From assembly GCA_900772035.1 (NCBI GenBank), contig CAAGQE010000011.1, positions 1 to 9,728 of the forward strand: a stretch of 9,728 bases of DNA, given 5' to 3'. Each line of letters opens with the position of its first letter. The first letter of the stretch is position 1. The DNA is from Candidatus Gastranaerophilales bacterium. Its GTDB lineage: Bacteria > Cyanobacteriota > Vampirovibrionia > Gastranaerophilales > Gastranaerophilaceae. Below, piece by piece: positions 1-6,361 of this stretch. The notes under the pieces are model-generated. The model was given only the letters and a program-made list of their open reading frames with translations. It had not been told where the DNA came from and made no database searches. Position numbers and translations under genes: made by a program.

Positions 1-1
1 A

Positions 2-682
2 AGAGACAGAATTTCGGAAGATTCTTGGCAATTTATAAAGAGTTTCGGTGAACATAAAGTTCCCGAAAGCAAAGATGCTGCGGCGCTTTTACCGTATCTG
101 CAAAGAATAATTTCCGATGCTGCGGCCTTTGAGGGTTTAACCTCAGAAGGTATGACAAGAGGTCACGGCTGGAGATTTTTGGATATCGGCAGAAGACTTG
201 AAAGAGCCTTTTTGACCTTGAAACTTATCAAAAACTTGTTTAAGGAAAAATCTGCCGACGAAAAACAAATCCTCACTTCATTTTTGGAAGTTTGTGACGG
301 AAGTTTGACGTATTTTAGAAGATACGGTGCAAAACTTCACGCTGCGCCCGTAATCGACTTGTTGTTGTGTGACGAATCTAATCCGCACAGCGTGGCTTAT
401 CAAGCCTCGATGATGGAGAAAACAATAAACGAATTGCCTCAGGCAACGGATAAAGTATTTTTCTCACAACTTGATAAAGAAGTTTTGAAACTCGTGTCAC
501 AATTGCGTTTGGTTGATGTTTACAACCTTACGAAATGTGATGACAATAAGCGTGAGACGCTTGTAAAATATTGTGATGCGAGAATAAAAGAAATAGAAAA
601 TATTGACGAATTGTTGAATAGAGAATATTTGATACATATTCGTCAAAAAGGTGTGAAATCGGCAATGGCGACGGAGGTTTAG
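2..682 (+). CDS. alpha-E (DUF403) domain protein, C-terminal part, 5'-truncated by the window edge
   Basis: The reading frame is open from base 2 to the TAG at 680-682, giving 226 visible residues. The first visible residues (RDRISEDSWQ) match the alpha-E signature around its conserved Arg-Asp-Arg-[IL]-Ser and Trp. At visible residues 51-69 lies a second family block (MTRGHGWRFLDIGRRLERA). It aligns with the corresponding block in the complete alpha-E protein at 3080-4024. The rest is helical, with no signal peptide or membrane segment. Alpha-E proteins accompany circularly permuted ATP-grasp and transglutaminase-like genes; their biochemical role is unproven. The MTRGHGWRFLD form of the block is, from memory, typical of alpha-E domains fused behind an ATP-grasp domain in one protein of about 850 residues. 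The missing N-terminal part may therefore be an ATP-grasp, which is inference. An internal ATG at 152 is not the start, because the domain clearly extends upstream. The gene abuts the transglutaminase gene with no gap. Confidence 0.88.
   Translation, partial: RDRISEDSWQFIKSFGEHKVPESKDAAALLPYLQRIISDAAAFEGLTSEGMTRGHGWRFLDIGRRLERAFLTLKLIKNLFKEKSADEKQILTSFLEVCDGSLTYFRRYGAKLHAAPVIDLLLCDESNPHSVAYQASMMEKTINELPQATDKVFFSQLDKEVLKLVSQLRLVDVYNLTKCDDNKRETLVKYCDARIKEIENIDELLNREYLIHIRQKGVKSAMATEV
673..677 (+). promoter_or_regulatory. ribosome binding site for the transglutaminase-like gene
   Basis: GGAGG lies 5 bases before the TTG at 683, inside the last codons of the upstream alpha-E gene. This site decides the TTG start, since no ATG stands at a suitable distance and the N-terminal family motif begins right after it. 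Confidence 0.8.
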
Positions 683-1552
683 TTGAAGTACAGAATTATC
701 CACGAAACTGAATATAATTATTCGTTGCCTGTCACAATCAGCCAGCACATAATTCACCTTGAGCCGAGAAAATCCGACAGACAAAAATGGCTTTCTCATC
801 AGGTTGAAATCACCCCGAAACCTGCTTATTTGGTGAATAGAGAAGATATTTACGGCAATAAATTAACTGCTTTCAGCATTGAAGACGAGCACAAACTCTT
901 TAAAGTTGTGGCAAAAGGTGAAGTTATTGTCGAAAACAATGTATTTCCGACGACATCTCCCGCTTGGGAAGAGGTCAGAGATTTACTTAAAAATCCCAAA
1001 AAATTGAAAGATATTGAAGCCGCAATGTTTTTGTATCAATCTCCGTTGGTTTTGTTTGACGGAGCGATAAAACGATATGCACTTGCAAGTTTTACGCCCG
1101 AAAAACCCATAATTGAAGCGATTATGGATTTAAACCACAGAATTTTTACGGATTTTACCTATGCCCCCGGAACAACGAGAATAGGTACACTTCCTGCCGA
1201 AACATTAAGAGACAGAAAAGGCGTATGTCAGGACTTTGCACATTTTATGATTGCATGTTTGCGCTCAATCGGGCTTTCTTGCGGGTATGTAAGCGGATAT
1301 TTGCATACCAGAAAGAAAAATGACGAGCCGAAACTGATAGGTGCAGATGCTACGCATGCGTGGGTTTTTGCATACATTCCGAATGTCGGATTTTTGGAAT
1401 TTGACCCGACAAATGACTGTGTCGCAGGAGAAGAACACATTATCGTCAGCCGAGGAAGGGACTTTGGTGATGTAAGCCCGTTAAAGGGTGTCATCACAGG
1501 CGGTGGACCGCATACCTTAAAAGTTGCGGTAAATGTGGAAGAAACCGACTAA
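683..1552 (+). CDS. transglutaminase-like (papain-fold) family protein with bacterial transglutaminase N-terminal domain
   Basis: The 289-residue product has two domains. Residues 1-85 form the bacterial transglutaminase-like N-terminal beta domain (opening MKYRIIHETEYNYSLPV and continuing through HIIHLEPRK). Residues about 145-245 form the transglutaminase core. The catalytic triad is visible: Cys182 in GVCQDFAH, His225 in DATHAWV and Asp241 in FDPTND, all in usual context and order, so the enzyme should be active. Length is normal for the stand-alone family. No signal peptide is seen, so it is cytosolic. The start is TTG directly after the preceding stop, supported by the GGAGG site; the N-terminal motif would be lost with any later start. 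The family is predicted to be a peptidase or amide-bond transferase working with ATP-grasp and alpha-E proteins, the neighbours on both sides here. The real substrate is unknown. A 13-base gap follows before the ATP-grasp gene. Confidence 0.93.
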   Translation: MKYRIIHETEYNYSLPVTISQHIIHLEPRKSDRQKWLSHQVEITPKPAYLVNREDIYGNKLTAFSIEDEHKLFKVVAKGEVIVENNVFPTTSPAWEEVRDLLKNPKKLKDIEAAMFLYQSPLVLFDGAIKRYALASFTPEKPIIEAIMDLNHRIFTDFTYAPGTTRIGTLPAETLRDRKGVCQDFAHFMIACLRSIGLSCGYVSGYLHTRKKNDEPKLIGADATHAWVFAYIPNVGFLEFDPTNDCVAGEEHIIVSRGRDFGDVSPLKGVITGGGPHTLKVAVNVEETD

Positions 1553-1553
1553 C

Positions 1554-1557
1554 GAGG
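1554..1557 (+). promoter_or_regulatory. ribosome binding site for the ATP-grasp gene
   Basis: GAGG lies 8 bases before ATG 1566. It supports 1566 over the in-frame ATG at 1533, which lies inside the transglutaminase gene and lacks a comparable site. Confidence 0.65.
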
Positions 1558-1565
1558 TATTTTTT

Positions 1566-3086
1566 ATGAAATTTGAATCATACGATACGGAAGGATTTTT
1601 CGACGAGCTATTTTACGAAGACGGCAAGCCCAGACCTTGCGCTCAGGCTCTTATAGAAACGATTAACCAACTTCCTGACGGTGAGCTGCAACGCAGACAG
1701 AAAACTGCGGAAGCATCATTTATGGATATCGGTATTACCTTTGCCGTATACGGAAATAAAGACGGTGCGGAAAAAATCATTCCTTTTGACGTAATTCCGA
1801 GAATTGTCGAAGCCAAAACTTGGGCAAATCTTGAAAAAGGCTTAAAGCAACGTACGGAAGCGATGAACTGCTTTTTGAACGATATTTACGGTGAACAAAA
1901 AATCTTGCGTGACAAAGTTGTTCCCGAAGAATTGATAAAAACCTGTACAGCATACAGAAAAGAGTGTATGGGCTTGGTTCCGCCAAAGAAAATTTGGGCG
2001 CACATTACGGGTACGGACTTGGTTCGTGATAAAGACGGTACTTTCTACGTTTTGGAAGATAATATGCGTTGTCCGAGCGGTGTTTCGTACGTTTTGCAAG
2101 ACAGAAGAATTTTGAAGCAAACATTCCCTCAAGTATTTTCAAAATGTGCTATCAGACCTGTTGACGAATATCCGGCAAAACTGAGAGCAATGCTGGAATA
2201 CCTTGCACCTGCACATGTTGATAATCCTCACGTTGTCGTTTTAACCCCGGGGGTTTATAATTCGGCATATTTTGAACATTCGTTCCTCGCTCAACAAATG
2301 GGTGTAGAACTCGTTTCAGGTAACGACTTGATTGTTAATGACAAAAAAGTTTATGCAAAAACGACAAAAGGTCTCGTTCCCGTTCATGTAATTTATCGTC
2401 GTATTGATGATGAATTCCTTGACCCGATGACATTCAGACCTGATTCACTCCTTGGTGTTCCGGGAATTTTTGAGGCATATAAGGCAGGAAATGTTGCTCT
2501 TGCAAATGCCCCGGGATGCGGTGTTGCGGACGATAAGGCTATTTACACTTACGTTCCCGAAATTATCAAATACTACCTCGGTGAAGATAACATCATCCCG
2601 AATGTGCCGACATTTGTTTGCGAGGATGAAGTTAAAATGAAGCACGTAATTGCCAATATCGACAAAATGGTGGTCAAAGCCGTAAGTGAATCGGGCGGTT
2701 ACGGAATGCTCGTAGGACCTAAGGCAACGGAAAAAGAACGCGAAGAGTTCAAGGAAAAAATTAAGGCAAATCCGAGAAATTATATCGCGCAACCGATGAT
2801 TTCTTTAAGCCGAGTTCCGTCTATTGTAGACGGCGGTTTTGAGGGTCGTCACGTGGATTTGAGACCTTATATCATTCAGGGCGAAGACATTTACGTTCTC
2901 CCAGGAGGACTTACAAGAGTAGCGTTGAAGAAGGGTTCTGTTGTCGTAAACAGTTCGCAAGGCGGCGGCTGCAAGGATACGTGGGTTATTGCACCCGATA
3001 AAGGCGCTCCCGAACAAGGTCAGGGACAACAATATATGCAGCATCAACAACAACAGCAACAACAAGAAAGGAGAGAATTATGTTAA
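1566..3086 (+). CDS. circularly permuted type 2 ATP-grasp protein with glutamine-rich C-terminal tail
   Basis: The product has 506 residues. The opening (YDELF-like segment, then DGKPRP at 20-24) and GITFAVYG (56-63) are typical of the DUF404/DUF407 family. The ATP/Mg site is recognisable: YVLEDNMRCPSGVSYVL at 161-177 carries the Glu-Asp-Asn metal ligands. VIYRRIDDEFLDP lies at 275-287, VVKAVSESGGYGMLVGP at 369-385, DLRPY at 431-435 and the NSSQGGG turn at 462-468. All key blocks are intact, so it should be an active ATP-dependent carboxylate-amine ligase of the ATP-grasp type; acceptor and donor are unknown. The family normally ends soon after NSSQGGG. Here residues 483-500 are unusually Gln-rich, with seven Gln in a row at 494-500. 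There is no signal peptide. Start 1566 is chosen from its binding site and because homologs begin near the YDE block. The end overlaps the next alpha-E gene by 7 bases, implying translational coupling and probable partnership. Confidence 0.94.
   Translation: MKFESYDTEGFFDELFYEDGKPRPCAQALIETINQLPDGELQRRQKTAEASFMDIGITFAVYGNKDGAEKIIPFDVIPRIVEAKTWANLEKGLKQRTEAMNCFLNDIYGEQKILRDKVVPEELIKTCTAYRKECMGLVPPKKIWAHITGTDLVRDKDGTFYVLEDNMRCPSGVSYVLQDRRILKQTFPQVFSKCAIRPVDEYPAKLRAMLEYLAPAHVDNPHVVVLTPGVYNSAYFEHSFLAQQMGVELVSGNDLIVNDKKVYAKTTKGLVPVHVIYRRIDDEFLDPMTFRPDSLLGVPGIFEAYKAGNVALANAPGCGVADDKAIYTYVPEIIKYYLGEDNIIPNVPTFVCEDEVKMKHVIANIDKMVVKAVSESGGYGMLVGPKATEKEREEFKEKIKANPRNYIAQPMISLSRVPSIVDGGFEGRHVDLRPYIIQGEDIYVLPGGLTRVALKKGSVVVNSSQGGGCKDTWVIAPDKGAPEQGQGQQYMQHQQQQQQQERRELC
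3045..3065 (+). repeat. CAA/CAG trinucleotide repeat encoding seven glutamines
   Basis: Seven consecutive Gln codons (CAA x3, CAG, CAA x3) lie at the 3' end of the ATP-grasp gene. Further Gln codons lie just upstream, interrupted by Gly, Tyr, Met and His. Being in triplets, any length change keeps the frame. The tract ends 1 base before the binding site of the next gene. Confidence 0.9.
3067..3073 (+). promoter_or_regulatory. ribosome binding site for the second alpha-E gene
   Basis: AAAGGAG with 6 bases to ATG 3080 is a near-consensus site. It lies inside the last codons of the ATP-grasp gene, directly after the CAA repeat. Confidence 0.85.
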
Positions 3087-4024
3087 GCAGAGTTGCGGAT
3101 TCTCTTTTTTGGATAAGCAGATACATAGAACGCGCAGAAAACATTGCGAGAGTAATAGATGTAAACTTGAACCTGTTACTCGATTTGCCGGGGGAAGCAA
3201 GACATTGGGACCCTGTAATTCAAACTGCGGGTTGCTCGGACGAATTTTATAAAAAATACTCGAATGCAACGTCTGAAAACGTTATGTACTTTTTGACATT
3301 GGATGAAGAAAATGTCGGAAGCGTAATTAATTGTGTGGCGAATGCCCGTGAAAATGCGCGTTGCATAAGGGAAACCATCACTCTTGAAATGTGGATGGTT
3401 ATCAATAAATTCTATCATCGTTTGAAGGAAGAAAACGTTAAAGAGCAAATGCTCAATAATCCTCACGACTTTTTCACGGAAATCAAGGAATTTTGCCAAT
3501 TGTACGTGGGCATACAAGACGGAACAATGAGCCATAATGCGGGTTGGAACTTCGCATGGCTCGGCAGAATGCTCGAAAGAGCCGATCAGACATCAAGAAT
3601 TTTGGACGTAAAATATTTCATTTTGTTGCCTGACTTGAGTATGATTGGAATGTCGCTTGATATCGTACAATGGACGGCACTTTTGAAGAGTGTCAGCGCG
3701 TTTGAAATGTTTAGAAAAACCTATTCAAACGTTACTCCGCAAAACGTTATTGAATTTCTTCTTTTGAATAAGGATTTTCCGCGCTCGATACTTTATTGTT
3801 TGGAACACGCGGAAAGAGCCTTGAACAAAATTACCGAAAACGAACATACGATAAACGGCGAAAGATCGCATAGAGCGATTGGTAAACTCAAATCGGAACT
3901 TGAATTTTCAACGCTTGATGAAATTATTGCCAAAGGACTTCACGAAAAAGTTGACGAATATCAAAAGCGTCTCTTGCAGGTCAATGAAGCGTTGCGCAAA
4001 GATTTCTTCGACTGTTCGTTGTAG
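3080..4024 (+). CDS. alpha-E (DUF403) domain protein, complete
   Basis: The 314-residue product begins with the family hallmark (LSRVADSLFWISRYIERAEN at 2-21). It continues with NARENARCIRETITLEMW at 88-105 and the second helix-repeat block at 151-169 (SHNAGWNFAWLGRMLERAD). Length equals the usual stand-alone family size of about 310. It is all-helical, with no signal peptide or membrane segment. The function is unproven; alpha-E proteins are nearly always encoded next to circularly permuted ATP-grasp proteins, and the 7-base overlap with that gene here suggests equal production and a complex. It is a different subtype from the alpha-E fragment at the left edge: it keeps the LSRVA N-terminus, and its GWNFAWLGRMLERA block differs from GWRFLDIGRRLERA. 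It is the last gene of the operon, with a terminator 26 bases after the stop. Confidence 0.94.
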   Translation: MLSRVADSLFWISRYIERAENIARVIDVNLNLLLDLPGEARHWDPVIQTAGCSDEFYKKYSNATSENVMYFLTLDEENVGSVINCVANARENARCIRETITLEMWMVINKFYHRLKEENVKEQMLNNPHDFFTEIKEFCQLYVGIQDGTMSHNAGWNFAWLGRMLERADQTSRILDVKYFILLPDLSMIGMSLDIVQWTALLKSVSAFEMFRKTYSNVTPQNVIEFLLLNKDFPRSILYCLEHAERALNKITENEHTINGERSHRAIGKLKSELEFSTLDEIIAKGLHEKVDEYQKRLLQVNEALRKDFFDCSL

Positions 4025-4049
4025 TTAAAATTGTTTGAATTTTAAAATC

Positions 4050-4078
4050 AAAAAGTCCTCTTATTTAGAGGGCTTTTT
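4050..4078. terminator. bidirectional rho-independent terminator between convergent operons
   Basis: A 12-pair stem (4050-4061 with 4067-4078) includes one G-T wobble and closes a 5-base loop. The ends are A-rich on one side and T-rich on the other, so it works as an intrinsic terminator on both strands. It ends the plus-strand ATP-grasp/alpha-E operon and the minus-strand radical SAM operon. The TAA stop of the minus-strand gene (4061-4063) lies at the stem/loop junction. Confidence 0.85.
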
Positions 4079-5203
4079 CGTTTTTGATGTTTTTGTTTTT
4101 GTCGAAGCTTTTTTCTTCTTTGCGGCGGCTTTTTTTGCGGCTGCTTTCTTGGCTTTCAAGGCTTCTTCTTCGAGTTTTATTTGCTTGGGCGACTTCATGT
4201 AACAACCTGTTTCCATTAAGTCCTCAAAAGCGTAACAATGCGTGCAAGGAATGCCTTCTGCGGGCGGTGCTTTGTGGGTAAGCATATTTTTTGCATAAAT
4301 CATTTTCGGATGATTCATTGCTTTTAAAAAGCCGTCTTTGAAAGCATTTCCGCCAAAATCGTCACTATAAAGCGAACAACAACCGAGAATTTTTCCGTCC
4401 CAGTTGATTTGGGGTTCTTCCCACAAAAAGGCGCAGTAGAACCAATCCGAGGTTTTTTTGTTGTATTCTTCAAGCATAATATGAGGGGCAAGGTCGGTTG
4501 TTTCCAAACCCGTTTGTTTTATGACTTTTGCCTCATTTTTTAGCGGTGAATATTCGGGTGCGCAATTCGGCGTAAATTGGATGTTCATATTCAATTTTTT
4601 TGCCATTTTTTTTGCGAGTGGAATTTCGTGTTCGTTGTGTCCGAAAACGATGAATTTCCAGTTTAAAACAGGTAAATCCGACTTGTATTTTTTCTTGTAG
4701 AAGTTGATTTTTTCAACATTTGCAATAACTTTGTCGAAATCACCGTGAACGCGGTATTGTTGATAGGTTTGTTGAGATGCACCGTCGATTGATACATCCA
4801 TTGACCCGAATTTATATTTTACAAGCGCTTCGGCGATTTTATCGGGCAAATAGTTCAAGTTTACGCCATTTCCAGCATAAAGTTCAATTCCTTTTTCGTA
4901 GGCATATTTTATGATTTTTTCAAGTTCGGGATTGAGAAAAATCTCGCCGTGGTTTGAGATTTCAATGCTTTCAAAGTTGTTTTCGTCAACAAATTTTTTA
5001 AAATCCGAAAATTTTAGGTTTCCGAGTCCGCAACCCTTTTCAACACCTTCGGGGTCTAATCTCATATAGCATTGGACGCAATCTAATTGGCATTTTGAAC
5101 TTGCTTCAATTCTGACTTTTTTGGGCAACTCGGAGTTATCCTTGTATGCCTCAAACATGTATTTGTCTTTCATTTCAAAGTTTTTGCGGATTCTGGGTGC
5201 CAT
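4061..5203 (-). CDS. radical SAM/SPASM-like protein with lysine-rich C-terminal tail (paralog A)
   Basis: The 380-residue product has a radical SAM core. The 4Fe-4S motif is CX3CX2C at Cys38, Cys42 and Cys45, followed by Tyr-Met-Arg. The GGE position reads NHGEIF. DVSIDGASQQTYQQYR and the family block WKFIVFGHNEHEIP follow. The C-terminal half has a SPASM/twitch-like pattern: Cys257, then X12-Gly-X4 to Cys275-Cys276, then Cys320-X2-Cys323 and Cys334. These could hold one auxiliary cluster. An extra Cys58 is shared with the two paralogs. Residues 344-380 are a Lys/Ala/Thr/Ser tail that the paralog B lacks. Such enzymes use S-adenosylmethionine to start radical chemistry on a peptide, sugar or small molecule; the substrate cannot be told. 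Translation is coupled to paralog B: the upstream TAA and this ATG share a base (TAATG). The 3' end lies in the shared terminator. Confidence 0.9.
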   Translation of the reverse strand: MAPRIRKNFEMKDKYMFEAYKDNSELPKKVRIEASSKCQLDCVQCYMRLDPEGVEKGCGLGNLKFSDFKKFVDENNFESIEISNHGEIFLNPELEKIIKYAYEKGIELYAGNGVNLNYLPDKIAEALVKYKFGSMDVSIDGASQQTYQQYRVHGDFDKVIANVEKINFYKKKYKSDLPVLNWKFIVFGHNEHEIPLAKKMAKKLNMNIQFTPNCAPEYSPLKNEAKVIKQTGLETTDLAPHIMLEEYNKKTSDWFYCAFLWEEPQINWDGKILGCCSLYSDDFGGNAFKDGFLKAMNHPKMIYAKNMLTHKAPPAEGIPCTHCYAFEDLMETGCYMKSPKQIKLEEEALKAKKAAAKKAAAKKKKASTKTKTSKTKKPSK

Positions 5204-6252
5204 TATTTTTTGCTCTCATTTTTTGGTGATTTTAACCATTTGTTGTTTTTGTACATGTCGCGATAAACCCAGCAACGCGAGCAGGGAATATCCTTTGCTG
5301 GTTTTGCGTTATTTGTGACCATGTTTTTTGCGTAAATCATTTTCGGGTTGTTTAAAGCATTTAAAAGTCCGTCTTTGAATGCATTTCCGCCAAAATTTTC
5401 TTTAAAATTTGCACAGCAGCCGAGAATTTGTCCGTCCCAATTAATTTGCGGACCATCCCAAAGGTCTCGACAGAAAAACCAATCGACATCACCGTCTTCA
5501 AACTCTTTTAATTGCTCGCAGGGGGAAACGTTTACGTCCAAAGATTGAATGTTTGTTTCTTTTATGACCATTTCTTTATCTTTGACGGGGGAGTATTTCG
5601 GGTCCCAATTTGCATCAAATTTCATTTCTAATTTGAGTCTTTTTGCCTCTTTTTTTGCACGAGGAATTTCGTGTTCGTTATGCCCGAAAACAATGAATTT
5701 CCAAACAATGTGGGGGCAACCGTTTTTGTATTTGTTTTTATATTTATTTATTTTTTCTATATTTTCAATGACTTTGTTGTAATCTCCGCCGATTCTGTAT
5801 TTTGAATAGGTCTCTTGGCTTGCACCGTCCAGAGAAATCGTCATTGAAGCAAGTTCATATTTTACAAGCGCTTCAGCCTGTTCTTCGGTTAAATTGTTTA
5901 AATTTACACCGTTGTCGGCGGTCAAGCGGATATGCTTTTTGTGGGCATATTCAAGGATTTTGACCAAATCGGGGTTGAGAAAAATTTCACCGCTGTTTGA
6001 AATTTCGATATCTTCAATGTCGTTTTCGTCTACCAATTTTTTGAAGTTTTCAAACTTCATGTTTCCGATTTTGCAGCCGTTTTTAACTGCCTCTTCTTCT
6101 TGTCTCATATAGCAAGACGGGCATTTTAACTGGCAAACCGTGCTTAAATCAAGTCGTAAATGTTTCGGAAGTTCGCTTTTGTTTTTGTATTCTTCAGAAA
6201 GATGTGACTTTTCGAGTTTTACAACTTTTCTTGAGTAAAATAAACGACCCAT
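5203..6252 (-). CDS. radical SAM/SPASM-like protein (paralog B)
   Basis: The 349-residue product is the first gene of the minus-strand operon. The radical SAM motif CQLKCPSC has Cys40, Cys44 and Cys47. SNSGEIF stands at the GGE position, then the NGVNLN and SLDGASQETYSKYR blocks and WKFIVFGHNEHEIP. The auxiliary-cluster pattern is Cys261-X12-Gly-X4-Cys279-Cys280, then Cys324-X2-Cys327. Unlike paralog A it has no later Cys and no Lys-rich tail, ending soon after CXXC. The extra Cys60 in NGCKIGN is shared with A and D. It is clearly homologous to paralog A along its whole length and closer still to the right-edge copy, indicating tandem duplication. The start at 6252 has AAAGGA about 6 bases upstream and a strong promoter about 30 bases upstream. 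It is cytosolic, with no signal peptide. Substrate unknown. Confidence 0.9.
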   Translation of the reverse strand: MGRLFYSRKVVKLEKSHLSEEYKNKSELPKHLRLDLSTVCQLKCPSCYMRQEEEAVKNGCKIGNMKFENFKKLVDENDIEDIEISNSGEIFLNPDLVKILEYAHKKHIRLTADNGVNLNNLTEEQAEALVKYELASMTISLDGASQETYSKYRIGGDYNKVIENIEKINKYKNKYKNGCPHIVWKFIVFGHNEHEIPRAKKEAKRLKLEMKFDANWDPKYSPVKDKEMVIKETNIQSLDVNVSPCEQLKEFEDGDVDWFFCRDLWDGPQINWDGQILGCCANFKENFGGNAFKDGLLNALNNPKMIYAKNMVTNNAKPAKDIPCSRCWVYRDMYKNNKWLKSPKNESKK

Positions 6253-6275
6253 TAAAATTCCTTTTTCTGCACACA

Positions 6276-6311
6276 GTCAAGTATATAGACTTTTGAGGAA
6301 TATTGTCAAGT
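6276..6311. repeat. direct repeat GTCAAGT within the divergent promoter region
   Basis: GTCAAGT occurs at 6276-6282 and 6305-6311, 29 bases apart, about three helical turns. One copy covers the -35 of the minus promoter, and the other touches its -10. This placement suits a regulator binding to one face, but chance similarity is possible. Confidence 0.4.
6280..6309 (-). promoter_or_regulatory. sigma70-type promoter for the minus-strand radical SAM operon
   Basis: On the minus strand, TTGACA (6309-6304) is a perfect -35. After an 18-base spacer comes TATACT (6285-6280), a good -10. Transcription would start near 6273, about 20 bases before the ATG at 6252. Confidence 0.75.
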
Positions 6312-6339
6312 TGCTTTTTAATCTTCAAAAATATATAAT
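6311..6339 (+). promoter_or_regulatory. sigma70-type promoter for the plus-strand radical SAM gene
   Basis: TTGCTT (6311-6316), a 17-base spacer and a perfect TATAAT (6334-6339). The expected start of transcription is near 6346, giving a leader of only about 16 bases before ATG 6362. Its -35 begins one base from the -35 of the opposite promoter. Confidence 0.7.
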
Positions 6340-6352
6340 CAAGGAGACTTAT

Positions 6353-6356
6353 GAGG
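6353..6356 (+). promoter_or_regulatory. ribosome binding site deciding the start at 6362
   Basis: GAGG with 5 bases to ATG 6362. A better AAGGAG at 6341-6346 sits too far away (15 bases), and it would lie at or upstream of the predicted transcription start. Confidence 0.55.
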
Positions 6357-6361
6357 TAAAA

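Noticed and set aside
497..799. A 100-codon minus-strand frame across the alpha-E/transglutaminase junction
   Set aside because: It is antisense to two conserved coding regions and shows no family motif.
1533..1565. Upstream ATG giving 11 more residues to the ATP-grasp protein
   Set aside because: It lies within the transglutaminase gene; ATG 1566 has a GAGG site and the family block begins just after it.
2445..2792. A 115-codon minus-strand frame inside the ATP-grasp gene
   Set aside because: It overlaps the conserved ATP-grasp core and has no binding site or recognisable motif.
6293..6361. Upstream TTG start for the plus-strand radical SAM gene
   Set aside because: It would place both promoter boxes within the gene and adds residues before the core motif that resemble no domain.
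6253..6361. Precursor peptide gene for the radical SAM enzymes in the intergenic gap
   Set aside because: The gap holds only promoters and a two-codon frame; no peptide of useful length with a binding site is present on either strand.
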